Positions 26,401-36,880 of a stretch of DNA of 64,000 nt are shown here, one piece after another. The notes below the pieces were generated by a model. The model had not been told where the DNA came from, ran no database searches, and saw only the letters and a list, made by a program, of their open reading frames with translations. How positions within the stretch are numbered: position 1 is the first letter of the stretch; every line of letters starts with the position of its first letter. Both the position numbers and the translations under genes were made by a program. Source of the DNA: Amaranthus tricolor (lineage: Eukaryota > Streptophyta > Magnoliopsida > Caryophyllales > Amaranthaceae); contig NC_080062.1 of NCBI RefSeq assembly GCF_026212465.1, positions 9,333,237-9,397,236 of the forward strand, read 5' to 3'.

Positions 26401-28519
26401 CTTTCATTTGATTTTAAATATTATAGTGATGATAAACTTATGTTAAAATATGTATTGACTTTCATTTGACTTAGAGACATATTCACTCCAATATAAGGAG
26501 TTAAAAGAAGATTAAATGCTCAGTAATGAATATAGAAATACTCTTAATAAAACCAACGAAAACAAATTACCTACTTGTTATTTTTATAACCTAATTACGT
26601 GACTTCTTAACAGATTCATGTTCAATAAAACATAGAAATATCGAGTTGCCCTCATTTCATTATTGATCATGTTATTGGTTGTTTTACAACACAAATTTTC
26701 TTTTCAATACAAGTTCTTTTAGATAACTAAAGTACTTAACACTAAAATGAATTGATGATCATTAAAATACACATTTATATCGAAGGTTCAAATAAAACAA
26801 AGTGCGTGTAACATCAACACGAGTTTCTATCTAGTATTTAAATAATGAATGTGTTTGGAAAATGGTTTTATAATTGATTTTTTGGTTGGCTTTTAACTTT
26901 TGTCTTATTGGTTGGTCAAACAGTCAAAAAAGTTGAAAATGGTAGTTTTTCATTGGTTTTTGGCTTTTTAACTCTAATAAAAACTCAATGTCCAACAACT
27001 AATTTTTACCAAATATCTCCATTATATATGAAACACATGGCTTAGAAGCTAGCAAATAAGTAAATACTTCCAACTGATCAAACTAGTCAACTACAACAAT
27101 AATGACAACAACATAACAATTACCAAATATCTCCACAAAATACTAAATACATCCATCAATATGCGCACAAATTCATAGCAACATATATTTTTCAACTATT
27201 TAAAGGTTTTCCGACAATCTTCTTACCCTAATATTTAAAGGTTTTCCGACAATCTCTAACCCTTATGTTAAACATTGATATGTTCTCTTTCCTCGACACA
27301 TGCATAAGCTGAAAATAAGGAGGAAAATATGAAGTACAACGGTGCTAAAGCCCTAAACTCAACTAAAAAGAAAAGGTAAATACCAATTTATATATCTTAA
27401 AGAACCCTAGTACACCAATGTTTCTTATTTAGGAATTAGGATCATCTCTCATTTCCTTGGTAAGCTCTATGCTCTAAGTCAGGTCAAGTGTGCCTAACAA
27501 TCTCATCCCACACTTCTTAATCCATTTCTCTTGAAATCTAAAAAAGCTCAAAATATATCTCTTTAAGTCCAATATAAACTTCTCACATTTGGTGACTACA
27601 GCATTTGTGTTCCTTCTAATTATCCCGAACCAATTAGTCCAAGCACATCACAAACCAACAATAAAACATCCCCTGGGATTAATTTGGCCAGTGAAAGGAG
27701 TGTCACCCATTTCATTAGTTAGACTTCAAATCTCATTAAACATGATGAATGATCCACCTCATCCACCTAACTTTGTGGAATATCTCAGAGACACAATGTA
27801 CCACAAACCAAGAGAACAAGGAATATTTATACGTGTAACACAGTCCAAAGTTACTTGAAGCCAATTCAACTCAATGACAATGAAAACTCGAATCCTAATC
27901 CCTGTCAAGCATTTCACCAAACATGTGTATGCATTGGGAAATCCCTTATAAAGTGTACAAAGAACAAACAAAAAACCAGCTTAATGCGAAAGGCACTTCA
28001 ACAACGCACCCAAAAACTAACCCAAGTAATATTATCATAGCAACAATGAAAAACACTCTTTTATTGTACTAAGTTATAACAAACATAAAAATTGAAAAAC
28101 ATAGTTAAGCAAATTAAATACCTTTCTGTCGGCAATTTTGCAGGCGCGCCTACCCATGCAAAGAGGAGAGAAAGTCCAAATCTTTCTTACAGAAGAACAT
28201 GGTTCATAATATTCATTATATAAATGTAATTGTGAATTCCACAAATTTGATGATGATGGAGAAGCTGATGAGAATCTTTTCCAAATCCTACCATACCTTG
28301 AATGATAAGCTACAAAATGAACAAAAAAACAAAAAATCAAACAAAAAATAAAATACAAAAAAAATAATCAAATAAATTGTTTGTTCAGGTGAAGAAAAGC
28401 ATACAGTAAGGAGAAGGAACGGAAGAAAAATGGGATTTGAATAAAGCTGTGGTTGTTGCAGTTGCGAATCTATGAAGAATAGTGCCTAATGCTCGAATTG
28501 AAGAAGATGAAGCTCTCAT
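14446..28519 (-). CDS. YebC/TACO1-family protein (probable organellar)
   Basis: Seven exons on the - strand: 28519-28405, 28309-28122, 25052-24991, 24511-24355, 24219-23942, 23769-23649, 14538-14446. All are GT-AG and phases agree, giving 337 aa. Bacterial YebC acts at the ribosome or as a DNA-binding regulator, and animal TACO1 promotes COX1 translation in mitochondria; the plant role is not settled. Residues 1-~85 are Ser/Arg-rich with almost no acidic residues at the start, a likely mitochondrial or plastid presequence. The YebC body follows: [19 protein letters not shown] (from about residue 90), GKEVVSAVKKGG, the ERNIKKA helix, then [16 protein letters not shown], which starts the second domain. 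The C-terminus [15 protein letters not shown] is the usual YebC ending. The last exon is only 93 nt and is separated by a 9.1-kb intron filled with retrotransposons. Despite that, it is intact and its conserved ending shows it has stayed under selection. Intron 2 (3.07 kb) is AT-rich with no gene I can support. Confidence 0.92.
14600..15140. mobile_element. Possible MITE with purine/pyrimidine-rich inverted ends
   Basis: The left side has CCTTGTTTGAATAACAAAAA followed by a purine-rich block. The right side is a pyrimidine-rich block ending TTTGCTATCCAAACAGTG, which is roughly the reverse complement. It lies in the last intron of the YebC/TACO1 gene. No target duplication was identified. Confidence 0.4.
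15807..16377 (-). pseudogene. Unidentified coding-like fragment in the YebC/TACO1 intron
   Basis: Two overlapping - strand frames (16377-16162 and 16241-15807) carry protein-like composition, including [21 protein letters not shown] and [20 protein letters not shown]. They are offset by a frame break near 16170-16200. The downstream end, CAATACAG|GTAAGG at about 15812, matches a strong 5' splice site, as if this were a captured or decayed exon. I do not recognise the family. It runs in the same direction as the host gene but is not needed for its reading frame. It could also be chance open frame. Confidence 0.4.
16678..16682. repeat. Target-site duplication TTTAA, left copy (right copy 22991-22995)
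   Basis: TTTAA occurs directly before the outer 5' LTR and directly after the outer 3' LTR, as expected for LTR-element integration. Confidence 0.8.
16878..17061 (+). repeat. 5' LTR of the nested Copia
   Basis: Direct repeat of 21588-21771 with four mismatches. The primer-binding site follows at once. Confidence 0.9.
17126..21575 (+). pseudogene. Copia gag-pol polyprotein, multiply disrupted
   Basis: Order: gag (start 17126; the nucleic-acid-binding Cys motif [14 protein letters not shown] near 17950), protease ([11 protein letters not shown] near 18395, where the usual D-S-G is D-C-G), integrase ([25 protein letters not shown]), reverse transcriptase ([23 protein letters not shown]) and RNase H ([16 protein letters not shown]). 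Breaks: a TAG at codon 24 of gag (17195-17197), a frame change near 18270-18295, TAA in integrase (19014-19016), a deletion/frameshift near 19345, TAA in RT (20260-20262) and a frameshift near 20518. No full-length product is possible. Confidence 0.92.
21588..21771 (+). repeat. 3' LTR of the nested Copia
   Basis: Direct repeat of 16878-17061, preceded immediately by the polypurine tract TTGAGGGGGAG. Confidence 0.9.
21795..22753 (+). other. Non-coding interior of the TRIM-like element
   Basis: No retroelement domain is visible in any frame. It contains a long poly-A run (about 21952-21974). The purine-rich start and G/T-rich remainder look like transcribed non-coding sequence. Confidence 0.6.
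22754..22990 (+). repeat. 3' LTR of the outer TRIM-like element
   Basis: It starts TGTTGGATTGATTC and ends CTCTCAACA, preceded by a GGAGGAG purine tract. It is 237 bp and contains ~37 bp (around 22818-22855) absent from the 5' copy. Confidence 0.85.
25053..28121. other. YebC/TACO1 intron 2, repeat debris
   Basis: AT-rich. At 26860-27020 there is a repeat with 'ggtcaaacagtcaaaaaa', resembling one in CCD8 intron 6 (about 11155-11300, inverted), probably a shared MITE. At 27330-27970, moderately GC-richer sequence gives short open frames on both strands, but I recognise no protein. Confidence 0.4.
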
Positions 28520-29220
28520 TTCAATTTTTGAATTAAGGGTAGAGCAGATTTTCTTGGCACGATCTTACTGAGATTGCAGCTCGAAAATGAGGTGATGGCC
28601 TGCGATCGGGCTGATATGGAAATTCCTTCCAAATTCTGATATATTTTGACCCATGTGATGCACAAAATACTCTAATCTTTTTGAGTAATCAAAAGTGCAA
28701 AATATTAGTGAATTTTGCTCAAAATAATATTTAAATCAACTAAATTTTATTTTAGAGTCATTAAAATTTTATTTTCCACTCTATTATTGTAATCTAATCT
28801 AATGGAAAAAATAAAGCAAAAAGAAACGCAAATATACTAGAACTGGTGATATTGTCAACAATTCTATATTTTTAGTCCAAGAAAACTAAGTTTATCTAGT
28901 ATGTTGAGATTGCTAATAATAAGTCTTAGCTTATATGGACCGTCAAGTAGAAAATAATATTTTGGTGATATTAAAAGCAGGAAATTAGTTTATTTAAGCA
29001 TTACGTTGAGCAAAACATTTTGAAACATCTTGTAAATTAATGTATGAGGATGGCAAAAAATCGATACTAGATAGGACATAGATCAAGATACATCATCTAA
29101 AACTAAATTCTATTACTTATGGATGATATGGGTATGTTTGAAGTTATTTCAAAGTACCAACTAAAACTACCATGGTTAGTAACAATATATTGTTTTGTTG
29201 TTTAGTGCATTGACCCGACT
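28520..29220. other. Intergenic, upstream of the YebC/TACO1 gene
   Basis: It should contain the promoter of the - strand YebC/TACO1 gene within the first few hundred bases. I see no convincing TATA box and no coding sequence. Confidence 0.5.
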
Positions 29221-29474
29221 ATGAGTATATGCTTTATGGTCAAAAGTAGGAAGAAGGTACTATTGTAAGCATTTGTCAAAAAAATTAGAAAACGGCTTAT
29301 CCGGGACATATGATGTATGGATTGTTCTGGAGAGCATGCAATGCATCATCGAAATACACATTCGTAAGGCAATGGAAAAGATATAATAGACTAATCCATC
29401 ACCTAGAAATTGGTTGTCAAAGGTGGGTGAGCAATCACCATGGAGTATAGAGATGGGATCCCATGGGTGGATTA

Positions 29475-30040
29475 ATGTGTGTTAAAGTGTGTGCATTGAG
29501 TATGTACATTAAGAGGGAAGTTTATGGTGGTGTTTAAGAGTGTGTTCAATGCATTAAGTTATGACTGTATTAATAGGTGTCTTATACATGGATATTTAGT
29601 TGGCATGATGAATGATAGTTAATGAAAAGACTAAAGGGTGAAGATTCTTGTACGAGGCATCCAAGTAATGAAGCATTGCCTTGATCGAGTATTGGATTCA
29701 GTTTTGACTCTTGATGTTCCTTGAAGTTGTTTATTGTGCATTAATCCTTAGCCTTAATTATGTAATACTCATTAATGTATAAACCTCTATAAATAGAGGT
29801 CTCATATGCCATTGTAAATACATCCACAAAAATCCCTAAACCTAAACACAAGTCATTCTCTTCTCTATTGTAATTCTCCATTTGAGAGTTCTTTGAACTC
29901 CTTTGTGATAATATAAGTGAGATACTACACACCGGAGGACGTAGCCATAATTGGGTGAACCTCGTTAAATCTTTGTGTTATTTTATTGCATCACTTTTTT
30001 TCATCTTCAGATGAGAGTAAGATCAATTTGGTGGAAAGTT
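29475..30040 (+). mobile_element. Probable solo LTR of a Copia element inside the MULE
   Basis: It interrupts the MULE coding pieces. A TATA box, CTATAAATAGAGG, lies at about 29788-29800, and a downstream segment (CACCGGAGGACGTAG, AACCTCGTTAAATC) is typical of the R-U5 part of Tork-type Copia LTRs. No internal domain or second LTR is present. Exact ends and a target duplication were not found. Confidence 0.5.
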
Positions 30041-30724
30041 CCATGGCAACGTTGGGGGTTGATAGATGTAAACCAGTTATCCATTGCTTGAAGGTAGTGT
30101 TAAAATCTTTATGTTTTCGGTAACTTTTGTAAATGTTGTAAATGTTGTTTTGGTAACATTTAGTTCTTGTAATTGTTAGAAATTAGATGGATGTGTATGG
30201 TTAGAATGGCTACAAGAAGAGAAAAGAGTGAGGAGATAGATGACAATGCACTGTGCCCTAAGATTATAAAGAGAATACAAGCTTTAACATTAGAGGCTCG
30301 AGAATGTAAAGTCTTCAAGTGTGGAGGGGGTGAATTGAAATTAATAATGGTAAATCTACTAAACACGTTTCACTTGTTGAAAGAACTTACATTTGCAATA
30401 AATGGAAATTAACCAGAAATCCTTGCAAGCATGCCGTAAGGGCAATTCTTTATGCTCATGATGATCCGACAAGGTACTGCACTAAATGGTACTATTGTAA
30501 TATGTATAATAGTGCGTATGGAAACAACATTAAGTATTCCAGACCTTAACCAATGGTGGGATATCGATTAATCTGCCATTCTACCTTCCATAATGAAAAG
30601 ATTTATTAGTAGATCATCGAGAAACAGAAAAAGAGATGGAGATGAGAAAAAAAAAGGAAAAAGGTCGAACACGGCCAAGTGTAGCAAGTATCAACAGTTT
30701 GACCACAAGACAAACACTTGCAAA

Positions 30725-30729
30725 GGTGG
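30725..30729. repeat. Target-site duplication GGTGG (right copy 40933-40937)
   Basis: GGTGG sits immediately outside both LTRs. The MULE tail reads continuously once the element and one copy are removed. Confidence 0.9.
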
Positions 30730-32173
30730 TGTTGGACCTCTTGAGTTTTGATGATGACTACACTTAAGCAAATATGTGTTTAGAGATTGTGTGCAGGTCG
30801 ATATCCGATTAATTGTGATCGTTGATAGTACCTATGGCTTAGTTCATGGGAATGCACGTGTCAAAAGGATTCAAGGGATGTTAGAAGAAGTATATCGCTT
30901 GGGATGTAAAATGGAGACAGCAGGTCTACTGTTCCTAAGTTGGATATTCTAGCAAAACTGGATTCTGGAAACAGCGCACTGTTCCTGAACTGGAGTCAGC
31001 CTACGTTAACTGGAAATTCTGGTTATTTATTTATAATTATTATTTTTAGTTAATGTATTAAATAAAGTTAATTTGTTGCATTTATTAATTATTATAATTA
31101 ATTGGCAAAAAGTTTTCTTAAAATTACTTTACGTATGAGCCTCTAAATAAAGATCCTTTATTTTAGGATCTATTTTTAGTAAATATTGAATTTACTAAAA
31201 ATAGAATTAGTGGTTGTTGAATGGGTCTTAGCTATCATTCTTGACCGTCCTTATACCTACAAGTTAGCAAGTAACCATTCGTAATAAGCATAACCGTTTC
31301 TATTTATAGCAAACACGTTCCAGCAATTAGTACTGGAACAGGAACATCTATTGAAGAAACTGATGCTTGAAGGGAACAGAGAACAACGGTTATTTCTGTC
31401 TGGTTTGACTTAATCAAATAACCGTATGGTTGCTTTATCCACATTACTCCCATGATCTTTTGATAATGGGATAATGGATTGGAATATTCCTTATTCTTAG
31501 GGATTTTAGCTCTATAAATAGTGGGCTCGGTTATTCTTCAAAACTCGCCTTAGTATGAGCCATTAAATCATACGTAATTATGGGAGAATTTTTACAAGAA
31601 AATTTTGTTTTAAAAATGCCAATTAATTTATAATATTTTCTTGTGCAACTCATTGATTTTATTTTTAGAGAATTTTTATCCTTTGTAAGGGTTTTTGAGA
31701 GAATTTGTAATTAGACTCGGGTGAGTCTAAGGGGGAAATTAGATAGCTTTTAATGAAGCTAGAGAAGAGATTAGCTTTGAGTAAAGCTAAGGAGAAAGCT
31801 TCTAGTGAAGCTAGTGGTGAGAATTAGCTTTTAGTGAAGCTAAGTTTGTTGCTTTGAGTGAAGCAATTTAAGAGAGAAGAGTTGGCCTAATTGATGCGCT
31901 TCGAGTGAAGTAAGATGTTTAATGTAATTGTAACGAGTTGCCTTAAACATAGTGGAGAATTTAGAAATCCCGAGGGTTCGTGGTTTTTCCTTCTATTTAG
32001 GCCTAGAAGGTTTCCACGTAAAAATCATTTGTCTCTTTTAATTATTTCGCTCTAAGTTTAAGCTTTATTTATTTTATTCAATTCCGCAAAAACAGGGCAA
32101 AAACGCTTAAACTAGTAACAACAACAATTCACCCCCCCTCTAGTTGCTGTTACTGTTCCTAATTGAGTCTACA
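30730..32173 (+). repeat. 5' LTR of the Sirevirus-like element
   Basis: It contains a TATA box, CTATAAATAGTGG, near 31511. It also contains a perfect 15-bp inverted repeat at 31170-31204 and a cluster of AGCTTT/TGAAGCT phrases at about 31745-31915. It is the same length as the 3' LTR. Confidence 0.95.
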
Positions 32174-32174
32174 A

Positions 32175-32188
32175 TTGGTATCAGAGCC
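32175..32188 (+). promoter_or_regulatory. Primer-binding site (initiator Met-tRNA)
   Basis: TTGGTATCAGAGCC begins two bases after the LTR end. TGGTATCAGAGC is the standard plant Copia primer site. Confidence 0.85.
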
Positions 32189-32241
32189 CTGTTCCCAGTA
32201 GATCAGGAAACCCTGAGGGCAGAATCCTGGTGTTCCCGAAA

Positions 32242-33238
32242 ATGTCAATTATGAACGAGCGAATGGAAGAAGGGTATTCTACTCAAAGACCACCCATGTT
32301 CGATTGAAAATTCTATACATAATGGAAAAATAGGATGGAGATCTTTATCAAAGCGGAAAATTATCAAGTTTGGAGAGTAATCGAAATTGGAGATTTTGAG
32401 GTAACCACTACTAACTCCAACAATGAAATTGTTCTCAAACCCGCAACAGGTATATATTTCTAACTCATTTTATTTTCATACATCCAAATTTAGTAAAAAT
32501 AAATTAATAGAGTTGCTAAAGGAGACACAAGCTAAACTTGAAAGTTGTAATGTTAAGTGTCTCCAATTAGAAAAGGAACTCAAGGTAAGCAAAGACCATG
32601 TCTCCTATATAAACACCTTTAGATACGATCTCCAAAACAAATTTTTCGATTTGTTGGACCAAAATATAATTCTAACGGAAAATATGGAGAGAATTAAAAA
32701 GGAAAATGTTATTCTTAATATTGAGTTGTCGCAATACAAATTATTAGGCTTGAATAAAGTATTGAATGATGCATCTACTAAAGATTTGTGCAATGATTTT
32801 CAAAATTTAAAGTTTAATCTAGAATCCAACCGTAACAATGATGATAAGCTTGAATTAAATTCAAGAGAAAAAGGGAAAATAAAAATTACTTCTAAATGGA
32901 TTCAAGATGCCAAAAGTAAAAATTCAAAAGGCCTAAATTACTTTAAAAATAACAAGAAGAAGAAAGCTTACGTTGATCTCCCTAGTGACAGAATCTGTTC
33001 CTTCTGTGGAGGAACTGGCCATCTGAAGGACCAGTGCACCAAAAGGGAACAGTACACTGTCTCCAACAGAAATTATGTCGATAACATTCTGATTAAGAAA
33101 AAAGATTCTTGTAAAATCGATAAGGAACCCAAGACAACCTGGGTTCCTGTAACTAACAATTTATTTCTTTCAGGTCCAAGTGAGGGGGAACAGCTCATGG
33201 TATCTCGACAGTGGGTGTTCCAAGCACATGACGGGTGA
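32242..33238 (+). pseudogene. Sirevirus gag, broken and internally deleted
   Basis: The start region (ATG 32242) reads gag-like, including KNRMEIFIKAENYQVW, but has two in-frame stops within the first 30 codons. It then jumps to a coiled-coil segment (LIELLKETQAKLESC, 32490 on), so the central gag is missing. The nucleocapsid knuckle CSFCGGTGHLKDQC (C-x2-C-x4-H-x4-C) at about 32995-33040 is intact. The frame ends at 33238, out of frame with the protease that follows. Confidence 0.85.
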
Positions 33239-33470
33239 CAAATCTAAATTTCTCTCACTTGAAGCCTATGATGGGGGAACAGTAACCTTTGGTGACAATA
33301 TGAAGGGTGAGATAATCGCCAAAAGAAAAGTTGGAAGGTCATGTTCCCATGCTATCGATAATGTATTTTTAGTCGAGGATTTGAAACATAACTTACTAAG
33401 CATTTCTCAATTTTGCGTTAAAGGTAATTCTGTGAACTTTACTTCAAAAAAAAAAGTGCATTATTTCTAG
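33180..33470 (+). pseudogene. Sirevirus protease segment, frame-shifted from gag and pol
   Basis: SSWYLDSGCSKHMTG holds the retroviral-type aspartic protease D-S-G with the usual Copia context. The frame is offset from gag (overlap 33180-33238) and ends after an A10 run at about 33448-33457. A slip in that run would explain the offset from the 33526-36402 frame. Confidence 0.75.
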
Positions 33471-33525
33471 GATTGACACAGGAGACACCGTTCTTGAGGG
33501 AATCAGAAAAGGGAACACTTATGTT

Positions 33526-36402
33526 GTGGACCTGGAAACTGTTCCCAAAACCAGTCTAACGTGTCTAAGCGTTATAGAAGACGACCCACTTCTTTGGCAT
33601 AAGCGTCTAGGTCATGCTAGTTATACATTGATTAATACATTAAGATCAAAAGACCTAGTTAGAGGACTACCAGCTATAAAATTCCTTAAGGATGAAATTT
33701 GTGATCCTTGTGCCAAAGGAAAACAAGTTAGGTCATCTTCTAAACCAAAGAATGTTGTGACCACCTCTAAACCACTTGAATTATTACATATGGATCTATG
33801 TGGACCTATGAGAACACAAAGCCCTAGTGGCAAAAGATATGTGTTTGTTATTGTTGATAATTATAATAGATTTACTTGGATTTTATTTTTAGTTAGTAAA
33901 GATGAAGCCTTTAATGAGTTTGTTTCTTTCGCTTACAAAATACAAAAATCTACCATTAATCAAATTATTCACATAAGGTCAGATCATGGAAGAGAATTCG
34001 AAAATTCAAGTTTCATGAATTATTGCAATGAGCATGGATTAAGTCATAATTTTTCGGCACCACGAACACCACAACAAAATGGTGTAGTAGAAAGGAAAAA
34101 TAGAACTTTAGAGGAAATGGCTAGAACCATGTTAATTGCTAGTGGTCTACCTAGAAATTTTTGGGCCGAAGTTGTTAATACTGCATGTTATATTTTGAAT
34201 CGTGTATTAATAAGACCAATCACTTCAAAGACACCCTATGAATTGCTTAAAGGTGTTAAACCAAATATCTCCTATTTTCGTTTGTTTGGATGCAAATGTT
34301 TTGTACATGTTAATAGAAAACGAAATATAGGTAAATTTGATGAAAGAAGTGATGAAGCAGTATTTCTTGGCTATTCATCTCAAAGTAAGGCATATAGAGT
34401 TTATAACAAAAGAACAATGAGTGTGGAAGAATCCGTTCACATAATTTTCGATGAAACTAACTTTTTGTCAAGTGAACAGGATACAAATAATTTTAAGATA
34501 GGTCTTGCAAATCTAGAGAATGATAAAGAAGAAATGAAAATGCAAGATCAAGGAACAGCAGGTGAACAACTGATCCCAGAAGAGGCAGAAAAGAACGATC
34601 TTGATCAGGAACAGCTAGTACTTCAGAACCAACAGACTGTTCCCAATACAGCTGTTCCCACAGAAGAGCAAAACGATCCAGTAGCTGAACAGAATGTTGA
34701 TCAAGCTGATGAACCAGAACATGCTACTGTTCCCACAAGAGAATTTGTGCCCAAACCTTTGAAATATCAAAGTTATCATCCTCTTGATTTGATTATAAGT
34801 GATTTGAATAAAGGAACACAAACTACATCTCAAATGAGAAACTTTTGTGCACACTTTGCGTTCCTATCATCACTCGAGCCCAAGAATCATGAAGAAGCTC
34901 TAAAGGATTTCGAATGGATCGTAGCCATGCAAGACGAATTAAATGAATTTGAAAGAAATAAAGTATGGCACTTGGAACCCAAACCAAAACACAAAAAGGT
35001 AATTGGTTTGAAATGGGTATTTCGGAATAAACTAGATGAGCATGGAATAATTGTTAGAAACAATGCAAGGCTCGTGGTCAAAGGATACAATCAACAAGAA
35101 GGTATTGATTATACCGAGACATTTGCTCCGGTAGCAAGGTTAGAGGCTATAAGAATCTTAATTTCTTTTGCTGCTTTCATGAATTTTAAATTATATCAAA
35201 TGGACGTGAAATGTGCTTTCTTAAATGGTTTTCTTGATGAAGAAGTTTTTGTTGAACAACTACCAGGCTTTGAAAATACCTCATGTCTTGATCATGTCTA
35301 CAAGCTTGATAAAGCTCTCTATGGCTTGAAACAAGCTCCAAGGCAATGGTATGAAAGACTATCAAAATTTTTAATCCAAAATGACTTTGTTAGAGGTAAA
35401 ATTGATAAAACCTTATTCTTTAAAAATAAAGGTTCTGATATTCTAGTTGTTCAAATATATGTTGATGATATTATTTTTGGAGCCACAAATGAATTGCTAT
35501 GTAAAGGATTTGCTAACCTAATGAGCAATGAATTTGAAATGAGTATGATGGGAGAACTAAACTTCTTCCTTGGGTTGCAAATTAAACAAACTGCTAATGG
35601 TATCTTTATTCACCAACAAAAATATATAAAAGAACTTCTCAAGAAATATGGCTTGAATAATGCTAAAACCAACAACACACCTATGACTACAAATGTTAGA
35701 TTAGATGAAGACTCAAATGGAACAAATGTTGATCAAACTATGTATAGAGGCATGATTGGCTCTTTATTATATCTAACTGCTAGTAGACCTGATATTGCTT
35801 TTAGTGTTGGTTTCTGTGCTAGATTTCAATCCAATTCTAAAGAATCACATCTCACTGCAGTTAAACAAATTTTAAGATATCTGAAAGGAACAAACGACTT
35901 GTCCACATTTTATCCTAAAAGTGATGTTTGTGATTTGAAAGGTTTTAGTGATGCAGATTATGCAGGTGAACTCGTAAATAGAAAAAGTACATCAGGTATG
36001 GTACAATTTCTTGGCTCATGTTTAGTTTCATGGAGTTCCAAGAAACAAAACACAGTTGCATTATCTACTGCCGAAGCTGAATACGTAGCAGCAGCAGCTT
36101 GCTGTTCCCAAATGCTTTGGATAAAACAGCAGCTAAGAGATTTTGGTATTAAGTTTGAATGTGTTCCTAGTTATTGTGATAATACGAGTGCCATATGCAT
36201 ATCAAAAGATCCAGTGCATCATTCTAGAGTAAAACATATTCACATTAGGCATCATTTTCTTAAGGACAACGTCGAAAATAAAAATATTATCGTCAAGCAT
36301 GTTAATAAAAACGAGCAAATAGCTGATATCATGACAAAGCCGCTCCCAAGAGAACAACATGAAAAGATGAGATTAGAACTGGGCATGATCAAGTTGAATT
36401 GA
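33526..36402 (+). CDS. pol: Copia pol: integrase, reverse transcriptase, RNase H
   Basis: A single open frame of 958 codons with no stops. Near the start, WHKRLGH plus CDPCAKGKQ form the zinc-binding pre-integrase. The integrase core follows with D (HMDLCGP), D (IRSDHGREF) and E ([12 protein letters not shown]). Reverse transcriptase has [24 protein letters not shown] and the catalytic YVDD ([10 protein letters not shown]). RNase H shows SDADYAG and STAEAEY. The C-terminus ends in the usual DIMTKPL context, as in intact Copia elements. The first listed residue is only the first Met in the open stretch; in an active element pol is made as part of gag-pol, and here it is cut off by a frameshift at about 33457. 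It is catalytically complete but probably not translated from the normal start. Confidence 0.9.
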   Translation: MDLETVPKTSLTCLSVIEDDPLLWHKRLGHASYTLINTLRSKDLVRGLPAIKFLKDEICDPCAKGKQVRSSSKPKNVVTTSKPLELLHMDLCGPMRTQSPSGKRYVFVIVDNYNRFTWILFLVSKDEAFNEFVSFAYKIQKSTINQIIHIRSDHGREFENSSFMNYCNEHGLSHNFSAPRTPQQNGVVERKNRTLEEMARTMLIASGLPRNFWAEVVNTACYILNRVLIRPITSKTPYELLKGVKPNISYFRLFGCKCFVHVNRKRNIGKFDERSDEAVFLGYSSQSKAYRVYNKRTMSVEESVHIIFDETNFLSSEQDTNNFKIGLANLENDKEEMKMQDQGTAGEQLIPEEAEKNDLDQEQLVLQNQQTVPNTAVPTEEQNDPVAEQNVDQADEPEHATVPTREFVPKPLKYQSYHPLDLIISDLNKGTQTTSQMRNFCAHFAFLSSLEPKNHEEALKDFEWIVAMQDELNEFERNKVWHLEPKPKHKKVIGLKWVFRNKLDEHGIIVRNNARLVVKGYNQQEGIDYTETFAPVARLEAIRILISFAAFMNFKLYQMDVKCAFLNGFLDEEVFVEQLPGFENTSCLDHVYKLDKALYGLKQAPRQWYERLSKFLIQNDFVRGKIDKTLFFKNKGSDILVVQIYVDDIIFGATNELLCKGFANLMSNEFEMSMMGELNFFLGLQIKQTANGIFIHQQKYIKELLKKYGLNNAKTNNTPMTTNVRLDEDSNGTNVDQTMYRGMIGSLLYLTASRPDIAFSVGFCARFQSNSKESHLTAVKQILRYLKGTNDLSTFYPKSDVCDLKGFSDADYAGELVNRKSTSGMVQFLGSCLVSWSSKKQNTVALSTAEAEYVAAAACCSQMLWIKQQLRDFGIKFECVPSYCDNTSAICISKDPVHHSRVKHIHIRHHFLKDNVENKNIIVKHVNKNEQIADIMTKPLPREQHEKMRLELGMIKLN

Positions 36403-36880
36403 AGTAAGTGATAAATGTGATCCTTAAAGACAAAATGAAAATTTGAAAAAGTCGATCAACCACAAAAATCTTGATTGAAAAATCAATTATTGAAAGAATC
36501 AGGTACGCACTATTTAAAAGTATATACTGTGAGTGCTCTTATTATTGCATGTTTGATTTGATCAGATTGTGGTAGCATAAAATTTCCATTTATCTTTTAT
36601 TTTCATAAAATTTTTTTTCATAATATTTGATATGTTAATTTCTCCAGCAATTTTTTTAAGGAGTGGGAGTTGAATCATCATAATATTCGTCTGTTTCCAT
36701 TTCACATTATGTGTTCATATGCACGAATTAAATAAGGAACTTGAATCACTTAAACACACGTCCCCTCACATGCATTTTATACTCTCTCTCACGTCAAATC
36801 CTTCATTTCATCATCAATTGCATTTCACTCCCAAAACCGTCTTCAACCCAGCTTTTCTTTTCTTGATTTTTCAAATCACC

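Noticed and set aside
27589..28040. Open frames of 60-90 codons on the + strand and one on the - strand
   Set aside because: They lie in YebC/TACO1 intron 2, show no recognisable domain and no conserved start; treated as repeat debris.
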